Shown here in pieces: positions 8,980 through 18,880 of a stretch of DNA of 64,000 nt. Source of the DNA: Stutzerimonas azotifigens (GTDB taxonomy: Bacteria > Pseudomonadota > Gammaproteobacteria > Pseudomonadales > Pseudomonadaceae); the NCBI RefSeq assembly GCF_013522725.1, contig NZ_JAAMRF010000010.1:62001-126000 (forward strand), written 5' to 3'. The stretch's first letter is position 1; each line of letters begins with the position of its first letter. The translations under genes and the position numbers were made by a program. The notes beneath the pieces were generated by a model. It was not told the DNA's origin, did not search any database, and saw only the letters and a list, made by a program, of their open reading frames with translations.

Positions 8980-11805
8980 TTATGTTTGCGGGGATAAATC
9001 CAGCTCATTGGACAGCTCGTAACGCGTCAAAAGCTCAGTATCAGCCTGACAGGTATAGCTCGCTATCAGCCCTGACAAGGTAGTGTTTTTCGCGACCGCC
9101 GTATGCGGCACCAGCAGATAGGTCCAAGGCTTCCCCCCAACCTTCTGACTGTGGCAGACAGTGGCAATGTGCGCCCACAGCGCAGCGAGCTCTGCTTTTT
9201 GCAGCACCGATGCCTCCTTCATCTGATCGGCACGTTTTGTCTCAATGATCAAAAGACGATCATTGCTTTCGGCAACAAAGTCCGGCTGATAAGGAAGGCC
9301 GTCCGAGCTGTACAGCTTGAATTGATTGGGCCCTGGTTTCATCCACAGCTTAACGCTCGCGTCTCTTTCAAGCAGCTCACTCATCAGCCGCTCTGAGTCC
9401 GAGTCAAACTTCGCTAAGTGATAGCAAGATTTTTTGAACCCGCTGAATATATATTTTTTTATTTCATTCAGCTTCTCAGGCGCCTTACGGAAGTCAGAAG
9501 CGTACTTAGTACCCACATCCTCAAAATTTTGCGGGCGCAAATCTTGGAAGGCAGCATCAACCGTTACCCGATATTTTGTCTGCCCACGCCACATGTTTTT
9601 CTTCATCTCGACAAAAATGGCGGCCGCCATCTGCTTGGAGTGCCCCTGCAAAACACTGCGCAGTTCTTCGGGCTTTTCATATTTCGCGGCAAAATGCTTC
9701 ACAACCTGCCCCGCCAGGTCATACAACACTTCAGCATGGGCTTCGTAATCGATCTCAGAAAGGTCGATCAGCTTTGAGACGATGAAGTCCTCAGGCCTTA
9801 CCTGCTGCTCCGCATTGGCATCGCCGATGATGCTCTGCTGTTTCTCCGTTCGTAAAACCTGAATCAACAGCTCCTGCGCCAGGGGCTGATAATTCCAGTG
9901 CTTTAGGTCCAGCGTGAAGGACTTGAAGCCAAAGGACACGTCCTCGGTAGGCGTAATGGTCAGCGCGGGTATCGGAATAATTTTCTCGACGAACTGCTCG
10001 CAGATGGCCTTAACAATTTCCTGCGCCTTTTCAGTAGAAACAGGGAATAGTGCTTGCTGCGGCGCTTGAACGGCCTGTACTGCCTTTAAGACAAAATCTT
10101 GCACTTCTGGCTTTTTCAGGTCCGTCAGGCCGCCCACCTTTTTGGCCGCTTGCTGCACGACAACTTGTATCGCCGCCTCGGCCAGCTCTACCTCTTGCGC
10201 ATTGTCCAACGTAAAGCTCGCTCGGGCCTCCTTGGCCTGCAATGGGACGCTAGGTGCGCCGCCCTCATACTTATGCTGCGGACTCGGCTCTGAAGATGGT
10301 TTAGCCAAACTCTGAACCAAATGCTGCAGAGTATTTTGTGCTGTCACCATCTGCGGCTTGATTGAGGGCACATCACCGCCGTCACCGATAAACACCTGCT
10401 TCAGTTTCTTGGTGACACCGTTTTCGGTTTTGGCCAACTCAATGAGTGCGTCGAAGCGGTCGTGAGAGATCACCGTCAACTGATCGACCTCCGCCACGCC
10501 AGTACGCTTGCCGTAAGGCAGACGCAAACCACGCCCCAAGGTCTGCTCGGTCAGAATGTCTGAAGCTGAAGCCCGCAACGGCACGATGGTGAAGAGGTTG
10601 GTGACGTCCCAACCTTCCTTCAATTTGTTGACGTGGATGACGATGTCCGTATCGCCGCTTTTCTCGATATTAAGCAGGCGCTGGGCATTCTCGTCGGTCT
10701 CTTCGCCCGAAGTCTTTGAGTGAATTTCAATCACCCGGCCCCGGTAGCGGCCCGCAAAAAAGTCATCGGACTCGACGAACTGCCTGACCTCAGAGGCATG
10801 GGCGGTGTCTTTGGTAACCACCAGCATAAAGGGCCGCACAATCGGTTTGTCGTGGTTTTTAGCGTAGATTTCGAGGGCAACCTTGACGTGCTCATGGTAG
10901 TTAATCCCGTCCTCGAGCATGATGTGCTCAAGCGTTTCTGCATCCACCGATTTGGGATTAAAGTTCGCCCGGGTGCCGATAGCAGGCTCTTTGACGTAGC
11001 CATCTTCCATCGCATCCGGCAGCTCGTAGCGGTACACCACATTTTTGAACGCTTGGGGCTTGCTGCCAGTGGTTTTCGGCGTCGCCGTCACCTCAAGACC
11101 CATAATCGGCTGCAACTCGGCAATGGCTTTGAATCCTGCACTACCGCGATAACGGTGCGCTTCATCCATGAGCAGTACCAGGTCATCAAGCTCAGACAGG
11201 TACGAGAAATAGCTGTCGCCAATGTACTCCTGCAGGCGTTTGATACGAGGGGCGGCCCCACCTCGTACCTCGGAATTGATCTTCGAAATGTTGAAGATAT
11301 TGATGATCACACTTTCGCGGCCAAATAGATCCGCGCCGCGCACACCACGGCCTTCTTCATAGTTTTCAGCGTTAACAATCAAAGGCGCGTTATGAGCGAA
11401 AGCCTGTATCCCCTGGAACACATATTTAGGGCTGCGCGGATCAAAATCGAACAGCAACTTCTCATAAATCGTCAGGTTCGGCGCCAGAATGAAGAAGTTT
11501 CGGCTTTTTCCGATCATGTGCAGATAGCTGATGAACGCACCCATTAAGCGAGTCTTGCCGACGCCGGTGGCTACGGAGAAGCAAACCGATGGGAAGTCGC
11601 GCTCAAAGGCTTCAAAGTCCGCATCGGCAAACTTGCCGAATGCCTTACGCACTTGCTCCCGAGCAACATCAACATCAGTGCCCTTTTTCGGATCAATCAG
11701 CCCTACGATGGTGTCGAGACGCCGCAGCGCCTCTGCCTGAGGCTTGCGTAACGAGAGGCGCTGACTAATTTCGGCAACTACACGATCCTTGTTTGGCTCA
11801 GTCAT
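8980..11805 (-). CDS. Type III restriction-like DEAD/DEAH helicase-nuclease (Res-like)
   Basis: A 941-residue superfamily 2 helicase: Walker A ATGVGKTRL near residue 82, DEAH box LLMDEAHRYRG near residue 210, motif III EVTATP, and motif VI-like LTEQTLGRGLRLPYGKRTG near residue 420. The C-terminus carries a probable PD-(D/E)XK nuclease, QPDFVAES...LLIIETKRAD near residues 860-880. The start is set at the Met preceded by GAGGAAAACTG, one base beyond the methyltransferase stop; a start seven codons upstream would overlap it. It is the third gene of the SNF2-Mod-Res operon. Type III Res subunits translocate or switch on DNA and cut when bound to Mod; that role is inferred here. Confidence 0.85.
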   Translation of the reverse strand: MTEPNKDRVVAEISQRLSLRKPQAEALRRLDTIVGLIDPKKGTDVDVAREQVRKAFGKFADADFEAFERDFPSVCFSVATGVGKTRLMGAFISYLHMIGKSRNFFILAPNLTIYEKLLFDFDPRSPKYVFQGIQAFAHNAPLIVNAENYEEGRGVRGADLFGRESVIINIFNISKINSEVRGGAAPRIKRLQEYIGDSYFSYLSELDDLVLLMDEAHRYRGSAGFKAIAELQPIMGLEVTATPKTTGSKPQAFKNVVYRYELPDAMEDGYVKEPAIGTRANFNPKSVDAETLEHIMLEDGINYHEHVKVALEIYAKNHDKPIVRPFMLVVTKDTAHASEVRQFVESDDFFAGRYRGRVIEIHSKTSGEETDENAQRLLNIEKSGDTDIVIHVNKLKEGWDVTNLFTIVPLRASASDILTEQTLGRGLRLPYGKRTGVAEVDQLTVISHDRFDALIELAKTENGVTKKLKQVFIGDGGDVPSIKPQMVTAQNTLQHLVQSLAKPSSEPSPQHKYEGGAPSVPLQAKEARASFTLDNAQEVELAEAAIQVVVQQAAKKVGGLTDLKKPEVQDFVLKAVQAVQAPQQALFPVSTEKAQEIVKAICEQFVEKIIPIPALTITPTEDVSFGFKSFTLDLKHWNYQPLAQELLIQVLRTEKQQSIIGDANAEQQVRPEDFIVSKLIDLSEIDYEAHAEVLYDLAGQVVKHFAAKYEKPEELRSVLQGHSKQMAAAIFVEMKKNMWRGQTKYRVTVDAAFQDLRPQNFEDVGTKYASDFRKAPEKLNEIKKYIFSGFKKSCYHLAKFDSDSERLMSELLERDASVKLWMKPGPNQFKLYSSDGLPYQPDFVAESNDRLLIIETKRADQMKEASVLQKAELAALWAHIATVCHSQKVGGKPWTYLLVPHTAVAKNTTLSGLIASYTCQADTELLTRYELSNELDLSPQT

Positions 11806-11806
11806 C

Positions 11807-13573
11807 TCAGTTTTCCTCAGAACCATCGAATAGGCTGCTCTGCGCTACCGATGCTTTAATTTTTTTTGGTTGCTTCAGCGTGGTGTCTTCGTCTTCGGGC
11901 TCTTCGTCTTGCAGAGGCAAGGCGGCGATTTTTAGGGAGTAATCGTCTCTACCCCACTCGCAACGATCCAGAACCACACGGGGGATTTTCTTGAGGGTTA
12001 GGTTCATCAGGTTATCGCCTGCGGCCTCATAGGCCATGCAGCAAACCAGCAGACTGCGCTCTTCCCCCACCTCATCAGAAAGGACCTTGAGTTGATCAAA
12101 GGTTAAGCTGTTTGTGGTCACGTAGATAAAGGCGTTTTCAGTGGCCTTGCCGTGCATCCAGTAGAGTTCGGTGGATGGCGCGTAGGTGTAATTGAAATGC
12201 TTGCAGATGGCCTCCGCCAGCATCTCCGGCTGATAATCCTTGTTGATGACCAAATTGCCCCATTTATCTTTTTGCAAAAGCGAAGGTGCAAGTTTGAAGA
12301 AGCGGTAGCCACCACCACCTTTCCAATTCGCAAACTCGGTCACGCCGCTTTTATCGCTGCCATCGATGACCTTTTGCATGCGCGGCACGATATGGGTTTT
12401 AGCGTGGTTACCCAGCTCAACCATAATCCAGCGGCGCCCCATTTTTTGGGCAACAGCGCCTGTTGTGCCAGAGCCTGCAAAGGAGTCAATAATCAGATCC
12501 CCAGGCTGTGAAAACCGCTCCAGTATGATGCGTAATAACGCCTCAGGCTTTTTACCGCTTCGAAATTCAACCCCTCCTTCATGGCGACAGTTCCCGAATG
12601 CCCCAGCTAAGTCATAGAAGTTTTCGATCGGCATCGTGCTGTCTTTCTGATTTATTTTTGATAACGGAATGCCTTGGTAATACTTACCTTTAGTGGCACT
12701 AGCGCGCTTTGGGCCAGAGAAATAGCGATGAGAGAACTTGTCATCTCCGATACCCTCTACTTTATACAGCGCACCAAGACCGTCTTCTGATGCACGACCG
12801 GCTAGATAGTCTCGAAAGAATCTACCTGAAGAGTTTCCGTCCAATATGCTTCCAGTAGCCCAGATTTCCTTTAAACCGTCCTCCGAGGGCTCCCCCGACC
12901 TAATTCGGTATTCTTCTGGTGTAAAAATAGTGACGCTCTTTCCACCGAGGGCTGTTTGTTTTCCGGGGCCTATTTCATCAATGTAAAAGCAAAATTTTTC
13001 ATCGCTTGTGGCTGCCCGTTGAAGAAAGGGTTTTGCACCATATGCTTTACGATAGACATGAATCATCTCTATTTGCTTGTGAAAATCCATGTCCTGCTTG
13101 AGGGTTTTTTGTGCGTAGCGAACCTGCACATAAATCGTGGTGAGATAATTGCTTCGTCCGAAAATCTCGTCGAGCATCACCTTCAGGTAATGCCCCTCAC
13201 TGTCGTCAATGTGTACGCATAAGAAACCGTCATTCGCTAATAGATTGTGCAGACAGACAATCCTCTCTCGCATGAGGGACAGCCAGAGAGAGTGCTCAAG
13301 GCCATCGTCGTAATGCTCGAATGCATTCCCGGTGTTGTAAGGGGGATCTATGTAAATACACTTAACTTCACCTCGAACACCTGACTCAGTCTCCAGCGCC
13401 TTTAGTGCAAGTAGATTGTCCCCATGGATCAGCATATTGTCGAAATGATCCCCCTCACGCCGTGTTTCGGCGTGATAGGAAAACTCCGGTTCTTCAATCA
13501 GGATGCGCGGCTCTAAGCGCGGGCGATCGTCTTTGCCAATCCAGGTCAGTTCAAGTTTGGTTTTGCCGGCCAT
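11807..13573 (-). CDS. Type III-like beta-class N6-adenine or N4-cytosine DNA methyltransferase (Mod-like)
   Basis: A 588-residue methyltransferase with catalytic motif IYIDPPYNTG near residue 87 and the S-adenosylmethionine-binding motif DSFAGSGTTG near residue 372, in the DPPY-first (beta) order of type III Mod enzymes. The middle section between them is probably the target-recognition domain. The C-terminus ends in a charged, lysine- and acid-rich tail. Its ATG overlaps the stop of the SNF2 gene (TAATG), so a start five codons upstream is less likely. The flanking genes suggest a modification subunit protecting host DNA. Confidence 0.88.
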   Translation of the reverse strand: MAGKTKLELTWIGKDDRPRLEPRILIEEPEFSYHAETRREGDHFDNMLIHGDNLLALKALETESGVRGEVKCIYIDPPYNTGNAFEHYDDGLEHSLWLSLMRERIVCLHNLLANDGFLCVHIDDSEGHYLKVMLDEIFGRSNYLTTIYVQVRYAQKTLKQDMDFHKQIEMIHVYRKAYGAKPFLQRAATSDEKFCFYIDEIGPGKQTALGGKSVTIFTPEEYRIRSGEPSEDGLKEIWATGSILDGNSSGRFFRDYLAGRASEDGLGALYKVEGIGDDKFSHRYFSGPKRASATKGKYYQGIPLSKINQKDSTMPIENFYDLAGAFGNCRHEGGVEFRSGKKPEALLRIILERFSQPGDLIIDSFAGSGTTGAVAQKMGRRWIMVELGNHAKTHIVPRMQKVIDGSDKSGVTEFANWKGGGGYRFFKLAPSLLQKDKWGNLVINKDYQPEMLAEAICKHFNYTYAPSTELYWMHGKATENAFIYVTTNSLTFDQLKVLSDEVGEERSLLVCCMAYEAAGDNLMNLTLKKIPRVVLDRCEWGRDDYSLKIAALPLQDEEPEDEDTTLKQPKKIKASVAQSSLFDGSEEN

Positions 13574-16437
13574 TAGATCAGGCTCCATCGAATCGTAAAC
13601 AGGTGGTCCACCTGTGGCGTTAGGTTAAGTTGTTCGGCAGTGACGTCGAGCATAGCTTCACGCTCATTATCGATTTCACGCAGGCGTGTATAGAGTTGAT
13701 GTTGCAGGTCATCCACCTTGCGCTTTAGGGCTTTCGCCTCGTGCTGTAGCTCCAGCTTGGCGGCCAGATTAGTTGTTGCACGGGCGAGCTTATTCTTTTC
13801 ATTGGCCTGCTTAGTAAGCTCTTTAATTTGCTGGTCATAGGCCACACGGGCGTCATTACGCCACGCATCCAGACGATCTTCTTCTTCATTAAGAAACTCA
13901 CCCAACCGCTCTTGGGCATGGCCGACAAGGGCTGTTTGCCGCGCCTCAGTAACACCCGCCAATTCAGCCTCAGGGGACTGCCCAATCGGTGCGCCAAGCT
14001 CTCGGGCAGGAATGTGTAGCAAGCGTTCGGCGGTACTCGGATCAAGCATGCTGCCGTCATCGTTGAAGGCTGCGCAGATCAGCTCATCCCAGGTACGAGC
14101 GGGGGTTTGTAATGTGAGTCGCGAGAGGCGCAGCCAGCCTGATTGCCCACGCAAGCTGGCCACATCCGCCAGGTTGCCCGCATAAGCGTTGTAGTCAAAC
14201 TCAAGCGCGGCGACGGGAGTTGATCGCGCTTTAGCCTGCGCCACCAGTTGGTCGGCCAATCCTCCATCGCCCAAGCGGAAGAAGCGCCAGCCGTTATCTT
14301 CTGCCTCAGGCCATTCGGTAGACCAGGTGCTGTCTTGATAATCAAAGCGTTCGGCATGATCCGCGTGAAAACGGGCCTCGGGCAGTTCGGCGCGGGCAAG
14401 GGTCAGCAGAGCCCTACGGAAGTCGCCGAGGGCGGCATGAACGCCTTCCTTACGGCTCATCAGCCGTTCAATCACCTTTTCGTCCATCTCAGCCAAAATT
14501 TGGTTGCGTGCAGCCTGTTTGGCCGCATCAATCTCGACACTGAACTCTTCCTGCAGTCTATCGAAGGCCTCATTAATTTCGTCGTTCGAACGGCAGGTCT
14601 GGACGATCTCCAGAATGCGCCGTTCGATATCCACACCAGACTCAATGGCACCCAACACTTCATCAGATGAGCCAAACACACCCTCGAAAAGCTTGAACTT
14701 CTGCTCTAAGAGCTGGTGAATGCGCTCCTCTGCCTGGTTCTTGCGATTAAGGAAGTTGATAACCGTAACGTCGATCTTTTGCCCATAGCGATGGCAACGG
14801 CCAATGCGCTGTTCAACCCGCTGGGGATTCCAGGGCAGGTCATAGTTGATTAGCAGCGAGCAGAACTGCAGGTTGATACCTTCGGCACCGGACTCCGTGG
14901 AAATGAGGATGGAGCGGTCATGTTTGAAAGCATCGACAATGGCCGCTTTCATATCGGCAGTTTTAGAGCCGGAGACAACCTCAGTGCCTTTATTTTTGGT
15001 AAGCCAGGCTTTGTAGAGGGCTGCGCTGTCTTTATCAGTGTTTGAGCCGTTGAGTACTACCGTTTGACCAGCAAAGCCGTTTTGCTCCAAAAGATCACGC
15101 AAATAAGCCTGGGTACGCACGGACTCGGTAAATACCACGGCCTTGCGCTGACCGCCTTTGGTTTCCATCTCAGCCATAACGATGGGCAAGCACTCCAAGA
15201 GCGCTCGCCCTTTGGCGTTATCGTTAATTGAGGTGGCGATATCCCGGTAATGCGTCAGTTCGACGATCTCGGCCTGAAGCTTTTTCGGATCAATCTCATC
15301 AAGATCATCATCCGAATGGTCTTCGACAGCATCCGCTTCGGTTGCGGCGATAGGACCAGCATCGCGCCAATCCTCAGCGTCTTCAGCAAAGCCATCGAGA
15401 TCATCTAGGGTGTCGTCATCAACCACTAGCTTGGCTTGCAGGCGGTTGACCATCTTGTCCAAGGTTTTGGCAATGGCAAATGTGGATGAACCCAGAATCT
15501 TGCGTAAGGACAAGGTAACCAGGTGACGGCCATTTTTACCCAGGGCGATGGTGCCGGGGTTTTGCAGGTACGCCGACACTGACTCGTACAGATCCAGCTC
15601 AAGTTTGCTGGGAGTAAAGTCAAAGGTTTTCGGCAAGCGGTTGGTGTAGTTGATCAATCCAGCCTTTTGGACCTGACGCCGCAAGGTGCGTTTGCAGATG
15701 GGCTCCAAACGATGCTGCAGTAAGGTCATAGCAGCAAGGTTACCCTTACCGCCGAACTCGGCCCTGAAGGCCTGCTCCGAACCAAAGTAAGCCTCATCAA
15801 TGATGGTGACGAGGCCGTACAGCTCCATCAGGTTGTTCTGCAACGGCGTTGCCGTCAGCAAAAGCTTCTGACGACTCTGCAAGGCATCACGCAAGACGGC
15901 TGCTCGGGAGTTGTTAGCGGCCTTAAACACGTTACGCAGCTTGTGCGCCTCATCAAACACGACCAGATCCCACGCAACCTTTTGCAGCTGATGGGCAATA
16001 CGAGCGGCATATTCGTAAGAGACGATGATGATGCCTTCCTTGCGTCCAATGGGATCTGGTTGCCCGCTGGCCGCCAAGTCTTTAAGGCGCTTGGCATCCA
16101 GGATGACCGAGGGCAGCGAGAATTTTTCACGCAGCTCCGTGGCCCATTGCTTGCGAAGAGAGGCCGGCACAATCAAGAGAAGGTTTCGGCGCTGCTCCCA
16201 CCAACGCTGGCTGAGCACCAACGCCGCCTCGATGGTTTTGCCAAGCCCTACCTCATCTGCCAGCAGCACGCCTTTGGATAAGGGCGAACGCAAGGCAAAC
16301 ATAGCCGCATCAACCTGGTGTGGGTTCAGATCCACACGAGCTGAGGACAAGGACTGGGTCAGAGACTCGTCGGCACCGATGCCTTCACGCGTTAAGAAAT
16401 GAGCAAAATACTTGGCTTGGTAAGGGCTGTAGATCAT
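13573..16437 (-). CDS. SNF2/RapA-like helicase, first gene of the restriction-type operon
   Basis: A 954-residue SNF2-family ATPase: Walker A LLADEVGLGKT near residue 60, DEAH box VVFDEAHKLRN near residue 155, and the C-terminal helicase motifs LISTESGAEGINLQ and QRIGRCHRYGQ near residues 500-545. The last 250 residues include a long charged coiled coil. SNF2 ATPases move along duplex DNA and displace bound proteins. The gene is fused by a one-base stop/start overlap to the methyltransferase, giving an SNF2-Mod-Res unit. It is not a plain type III system, which lacks the SNF2 component, nor DISARM, since no DrmA, DrmB or DrmC is present. Confidence 0.87.
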   Translation of the reverse strand: MIYSPYQAKYFAHFLTREGIGADESLTQSLSSARVDLNPHQVDAAMFALRSPLSKGVLLADEVGLGKTIEAALVLSQRWWEQRRNLLLIVPASLRKQWATELREKFSLPSVILDAKRLKDLAASGQPDPIGRKEGIIIVSYEYAARIAHQLQKVAWDLVVFDEAHKLRNVFKAANNSRAAVLRDALQSRQKLLLTATPLQNNLMELYGLVTIIDEAYFGSEQAFRAEFGGKGNLAAMTLLQHRLEPICKRTLRRQVQKAGLINYTNRLPKTFDFTPSKLELDLYESVSAYLQNPGTIALGKNGRHLVTLSLRKILGSSTFAIAKTLDKMVNRLQAKLVVDDDTLDDLDGFAEDAEDWRDAGPIAATEADAVEDHSDDDLDEIDPKKLQAEIVELTHYRDIATSINDNAKGRALLECLPIVMAEMETKGGQRKAVVFTESVRTQAYLRDLLEQNGFAGQTVVLNGSNTDKDSAALYKAWLTKNKGTEVVSGSKTADMKAAIVDAFKHDRSILISTESGAEGINLQFCSLLINYDLPWNPQRVEQRIGRCHRYGQKIDVTVINFLNRKNQAEERIHQLLEQKFKLFEGVFGSSDEVLGAIESGVDIERRILEIVQTCRSNDEINEAFDRLQEEFSVEIDAAKQAARNQILAEMDEKVIERLMSRKEGVHAALGDFRRALLTLARAELPEARFHADHAERFDYQDSTWSTEWPEAEDNGWRFFRLGDGGLADQLVAQAKARSTPVAALEFDYNAYAGNLADVASLRGQSGWLRLSRLTLQTPARTWDELICAAFNDDGSMLDPSTAERLLHIPARELGAPIGQSPEAELAGVTEARQTALVGHAQERLGEFLNEEEDRLDAWRNDARVAYDQQIKELTKQANEKNKLARATTNLAAKLELQHEAKALKRKVDDLQHQLYTRLREIDNEREAMLDVTAEQLNLTPQVDHLFTIRWSLI

Positions 16438-16833
16438 TGAGAAAACAAATCCTTTTTTTTGAGGCCTTCCTGCAATGGCAGGCTAAGAGAACCTAACGAC
16501 CTTACCCCGACCATCAGAGGCAACGGAGCCAAGGGTGATTAATCAATGTCTGCGTGGAATTACTTGCTCACCCTGTTCGGTAACCCGGAGCCAACACCGC
16601 CGTTTCCACTCCGTAGAGCAGCAGCGGGTCTTTCAGCCAACGGCAGTATCCCGGATCACGCAGCCGATGATCAGGCGAGCAGTCGACACTCCATTTGCGA
16701 GCACATAGCCAGCAGTGGCACCGCGCAGGCGTAAACGCAATGTCCCACCGCTCATGCCGCAGTCCATCTCAGTGCATTTTACATACAGGGTGGCAATCAT
16801 TTGATGATGGTTTTCGGGCTGACTAGCTCCCAC
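16438..16833. other. Intergenic region with possible decayed zinc-finger remnant
   Basis: This holds the promoter side of the SNF2 operon and the downstream side of the Wadjet-like operon. On the minus strand near 16740-16800 the frame reads TLYVKCTEMDCGMSGGTLR, which resembles the second half of Ogr/Delta-type zinc-finger proteins, but the first CXXC is missing and the resemblance is weak. No intact gene is supported. Confidence 0.3.
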
Positions 16834-17418
16834 CTAAACGTCGAGGTCGCCTTCACCAAGGAGATCATTGAAAAAAGCAGCACCGGATTCCGATAGCACT
16901 AAATTCCCCTTCCCATTTCGGTATGCAATGGCACGTGTTTCAAGCTTCTTGATGTGCTCCATCAGCACACCGCTTTTCATCCCACACGCCATCAGCACCT
17001 CTGCCTTATCCTCCCCCTTACCGATTTCTTCGATATGGATATTCGACAGACCTGCCGCATCTTTCAGTAGCACGTCCATTGTGAAGCCCAGCTCCAATGT
17101 TCCCCGAAACAGCACGAGTAGCAGGCCTTGGATGTTGCGCGCCAGGTCATCCTTGGCATCAGTACCATCGCTGGTGCGGATGAAGGCGAAGCCATCACGC
17201 ATGACCAGCTCATACCCAATCAGGTCGTAGAGATTGCGGTAATGATCGAAATTATTTAGCACTTCCTCGAAGTACGGATTTGACTTCAAAACCCCGTCAA
17301 CTGAGGCGGTACGGTTGATCATCTTCCCGTACATGAGCTGCCCATAGAGCTCTACCGACAGCTTTCGATTCATCACTTTTGCATGCGCAACCGGCAGCGA
17401 AGTTTCGTGGTCAAGCAT
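16834..17418 (-). CDS. jetB: MksE/JetB-like condensin subunit
   Basis: A 194-residue protein with the helical pattern of MukE/MksE/JetB subunits: an N-terminal segment LYGQLMYGKMINR, a second block NFDHYRNLYDLIGYELVMRD, and a winged-helix-like C-terminus ending in SESGAAFFNDLL. These proteins bind the kleisin and help the SMC dimer hold DNA. Its start overlaps the kleisin-like gene by eight bases. It is the last gene of the four-gene operon. Individually the similarity is low; the call rests on size, pattern and its place beside an SMC and a kleisin-like gene. Confidence 0.65.
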   Translation of the reverse strand: MLDHETSLPVAHAKVMNRKLSVELYGQLMYGKMINRTASVDGVLKSNPYFEEVLNNFDHYRNLYDLIGYELVMRDGFAFIRTSDGTDAKDDLARNIQGLLLVLFRGTLELGFTMDVLLKDAAGLSNIHIEEIGKGEDKAEVLMACGMKSGVLMEHIKKLETRAIAYRNGKGNLVLSESGAAFFNDLLGEGDLDV

Positions 17419-18832
17419 GTTCAGTCTCCACTTGCAGCTTGTAGTACCTCAGGCTCTCGCTGTCAGTTGCGAGGTTGCCGATTTGGTAGTGCGGGATGAG
17501 GTAAATTCCTTCTCGCTTGCGCAGCCAGCCCACCGACATTAGGAGATCGGTCAACTCGTACCCTTTTAGACGGTCTTTCAAGTGTTCATGCATGGCGACG
17601 TGGGCGTCATCAGTGAGCCGTGGCTCCCATTCTTCGACCAGATTACCGATTGCCAACAAGCGAGCATCACGCCGACGCTTGAGCTCGCCCGACTCGTTGG
17701 TCTGCCCGCTGAGCTGGTGGATCTTTCCGCTGCTGATCTTGATGTTGGGCAGTGTTGTGCGCAGATGCTCTGCCAGAGTCAGGCGCTGGTTAGCGTCTGA
17801 CCACTCAACTTTTGCTTCGAACACTCGCATTTTCAGCCCGGAGTAGGTGTTCAGACGGGCGAATACTGGGTGTGTGCTGGGCAGAATATTGTCTTTCAAG
17901 CTCCCATCATGCAGCTCACGCACGCCCCCATAGAGACGATTCCAAGCCTGCTCAATCTTGTCATAGGCCCGACGGTGCGCCTCACTCTGCTGGACATAGC
18001 GCATTAACGAACCGCTAATGATCGAAATGTCATGCCTGTATGAGCGAATCGACTCGACGGAGTAATAGACTGAGCTGGCCAGCTTATCGTGCCCATAGTG
18101 AGCCAGTTGATCACCGATGCAGGTCAGGGCCGTAAGGGCAGGTTTAGTCCCCTTTAGGTCAGTGTGTTCGCCCAGGAACTGCAAGGCTGGCAGGATGTTG
18201 CGCAGGTAAATGCTATTGATCTCGCCTAGGGCTTCCTGAGCCTTAGCTACCTCATCGATGACGTCATAACGCATCTGATCGACGATCTCACCGAGTCGCT
18301 GGAGCCTGCCCTGTAGCGCATCCACGCACTCCTTCATCTTGGCGGTTGCAGCGCGTATTTCCTTACGCAGCACACTTATCTGCTCCTGAAACCCAATGTC
18401 TTCGCGGCTCAGAGATGGCAGAGTGATGAAAACCTCGTAGAGCCGGTTGAACGAGGCCCGGATCAACTCATAATCGGCTCTGTTCAAATGCCGCAGACGT
18501 GTGCCATCGAAGTGTCGAAACATCTCGATCACGAACGGGGCAAAAACCATCACTCCACGGGCGCTGTCTACCTGAATCACCAGACCGACACGCTCAAGGT
18601 TTTCGATGCAAAGAGCGCTTTCCAGTTTGCGCCGTTCGGCCGGCACCTCGCGCACAACCCGCGTGCTCGGCAGCGGTGCTACAGAATCCAACAGGGCGCG
18701 TAACTTCTGCTGGTACATGACAATGCGAACTTCCTCTCCCTCACCGACTTTGTCCATGTGATCAATCAGATCAAGGAAAACCCCCTTGTTCTGGATCATG
18801 TTGATCAGCGCAACGTCCGTTTTGACGACCAT
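17411..18832 (-). CDS. jetA: MksF/JetA-like kleisin subunit
   Basis: A 473-residue, mostly helical protein. The first 130 residues look like a winged-helix N-terminus, followed by coiled-coil (about residues 155-215) and a C-terminal winged-helix-like region ending in YELTDLLMSVGWLRKREGIY. This fits a kleisin of the MukF/MksF/JetA group that bridges the SMC heads. In Wadjet the complex recognises small circular DNA by extruding it and passes it to JetD for cutting. It lies 48 bases after the SMC gene, with GAGGAT ahead of the ATG. The call is mainly from context and architecture. Confidence 0.65.
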   Translation of the reverse strand: MVVKTDVALINMIQNKGVFLDLIDHMDKVGEGEEVRIVMYQQKLRALLDSVAPLPSTRVVREVPAERRKLESALCIENLERVGLVIQVDSARGVMVFAPFVIEMFRHFDGTRLRHLNRADYELIRASFNRLYEVFITLPSLSREDIGFQEQISVLRKEIRAATAKMKECVDALQGRLQRLGEIVDQMRYDVIDEVAKAQEALGEINSIYLRNILPALQFLGEHTDLKGTKPALTALTCIGDQLAHYGHDKLASSVYYSVESIRSYRHDISIISGSLMRYVQQSEAHRRAYDKIEQAWNRLYGGVRELHDGSLKDNILPSTHPVFARLNTYSGLKMRVFEAKVEWSDANQRLTLAEHLRTTLPNIKISSGKIHQLSGQTNESGELKRRRDARLLAIGNLVEEWEPRLTDDAHVAMHEHLKDRLKGYELTDLLMSVGWLRKREGIYLIPHYQIGNLATDSESLRYYKLQVETEHA

Positions 18833-18880
18833 CAGATCCTCTACGCCTCTACTTCGGCAGCAAGAGCCGGCTCAACTGCC

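Noticed and set aside
8980-16437. DISARM or BREX assignment for the SNF2/methyltransferase operon
   Set aside because: No DrmA, DrmB, DrmC, PglZ or BrxC genes are present; the methyltransferase is type III beta-class.
16740-16833. Ogr/Delta zinc-finger-like frame on the minus strand
   Set aside because: Only one cysteine pair and no N-terminal CXXC; similarity too weak for a gene call, mentioned only as a possible remnant.
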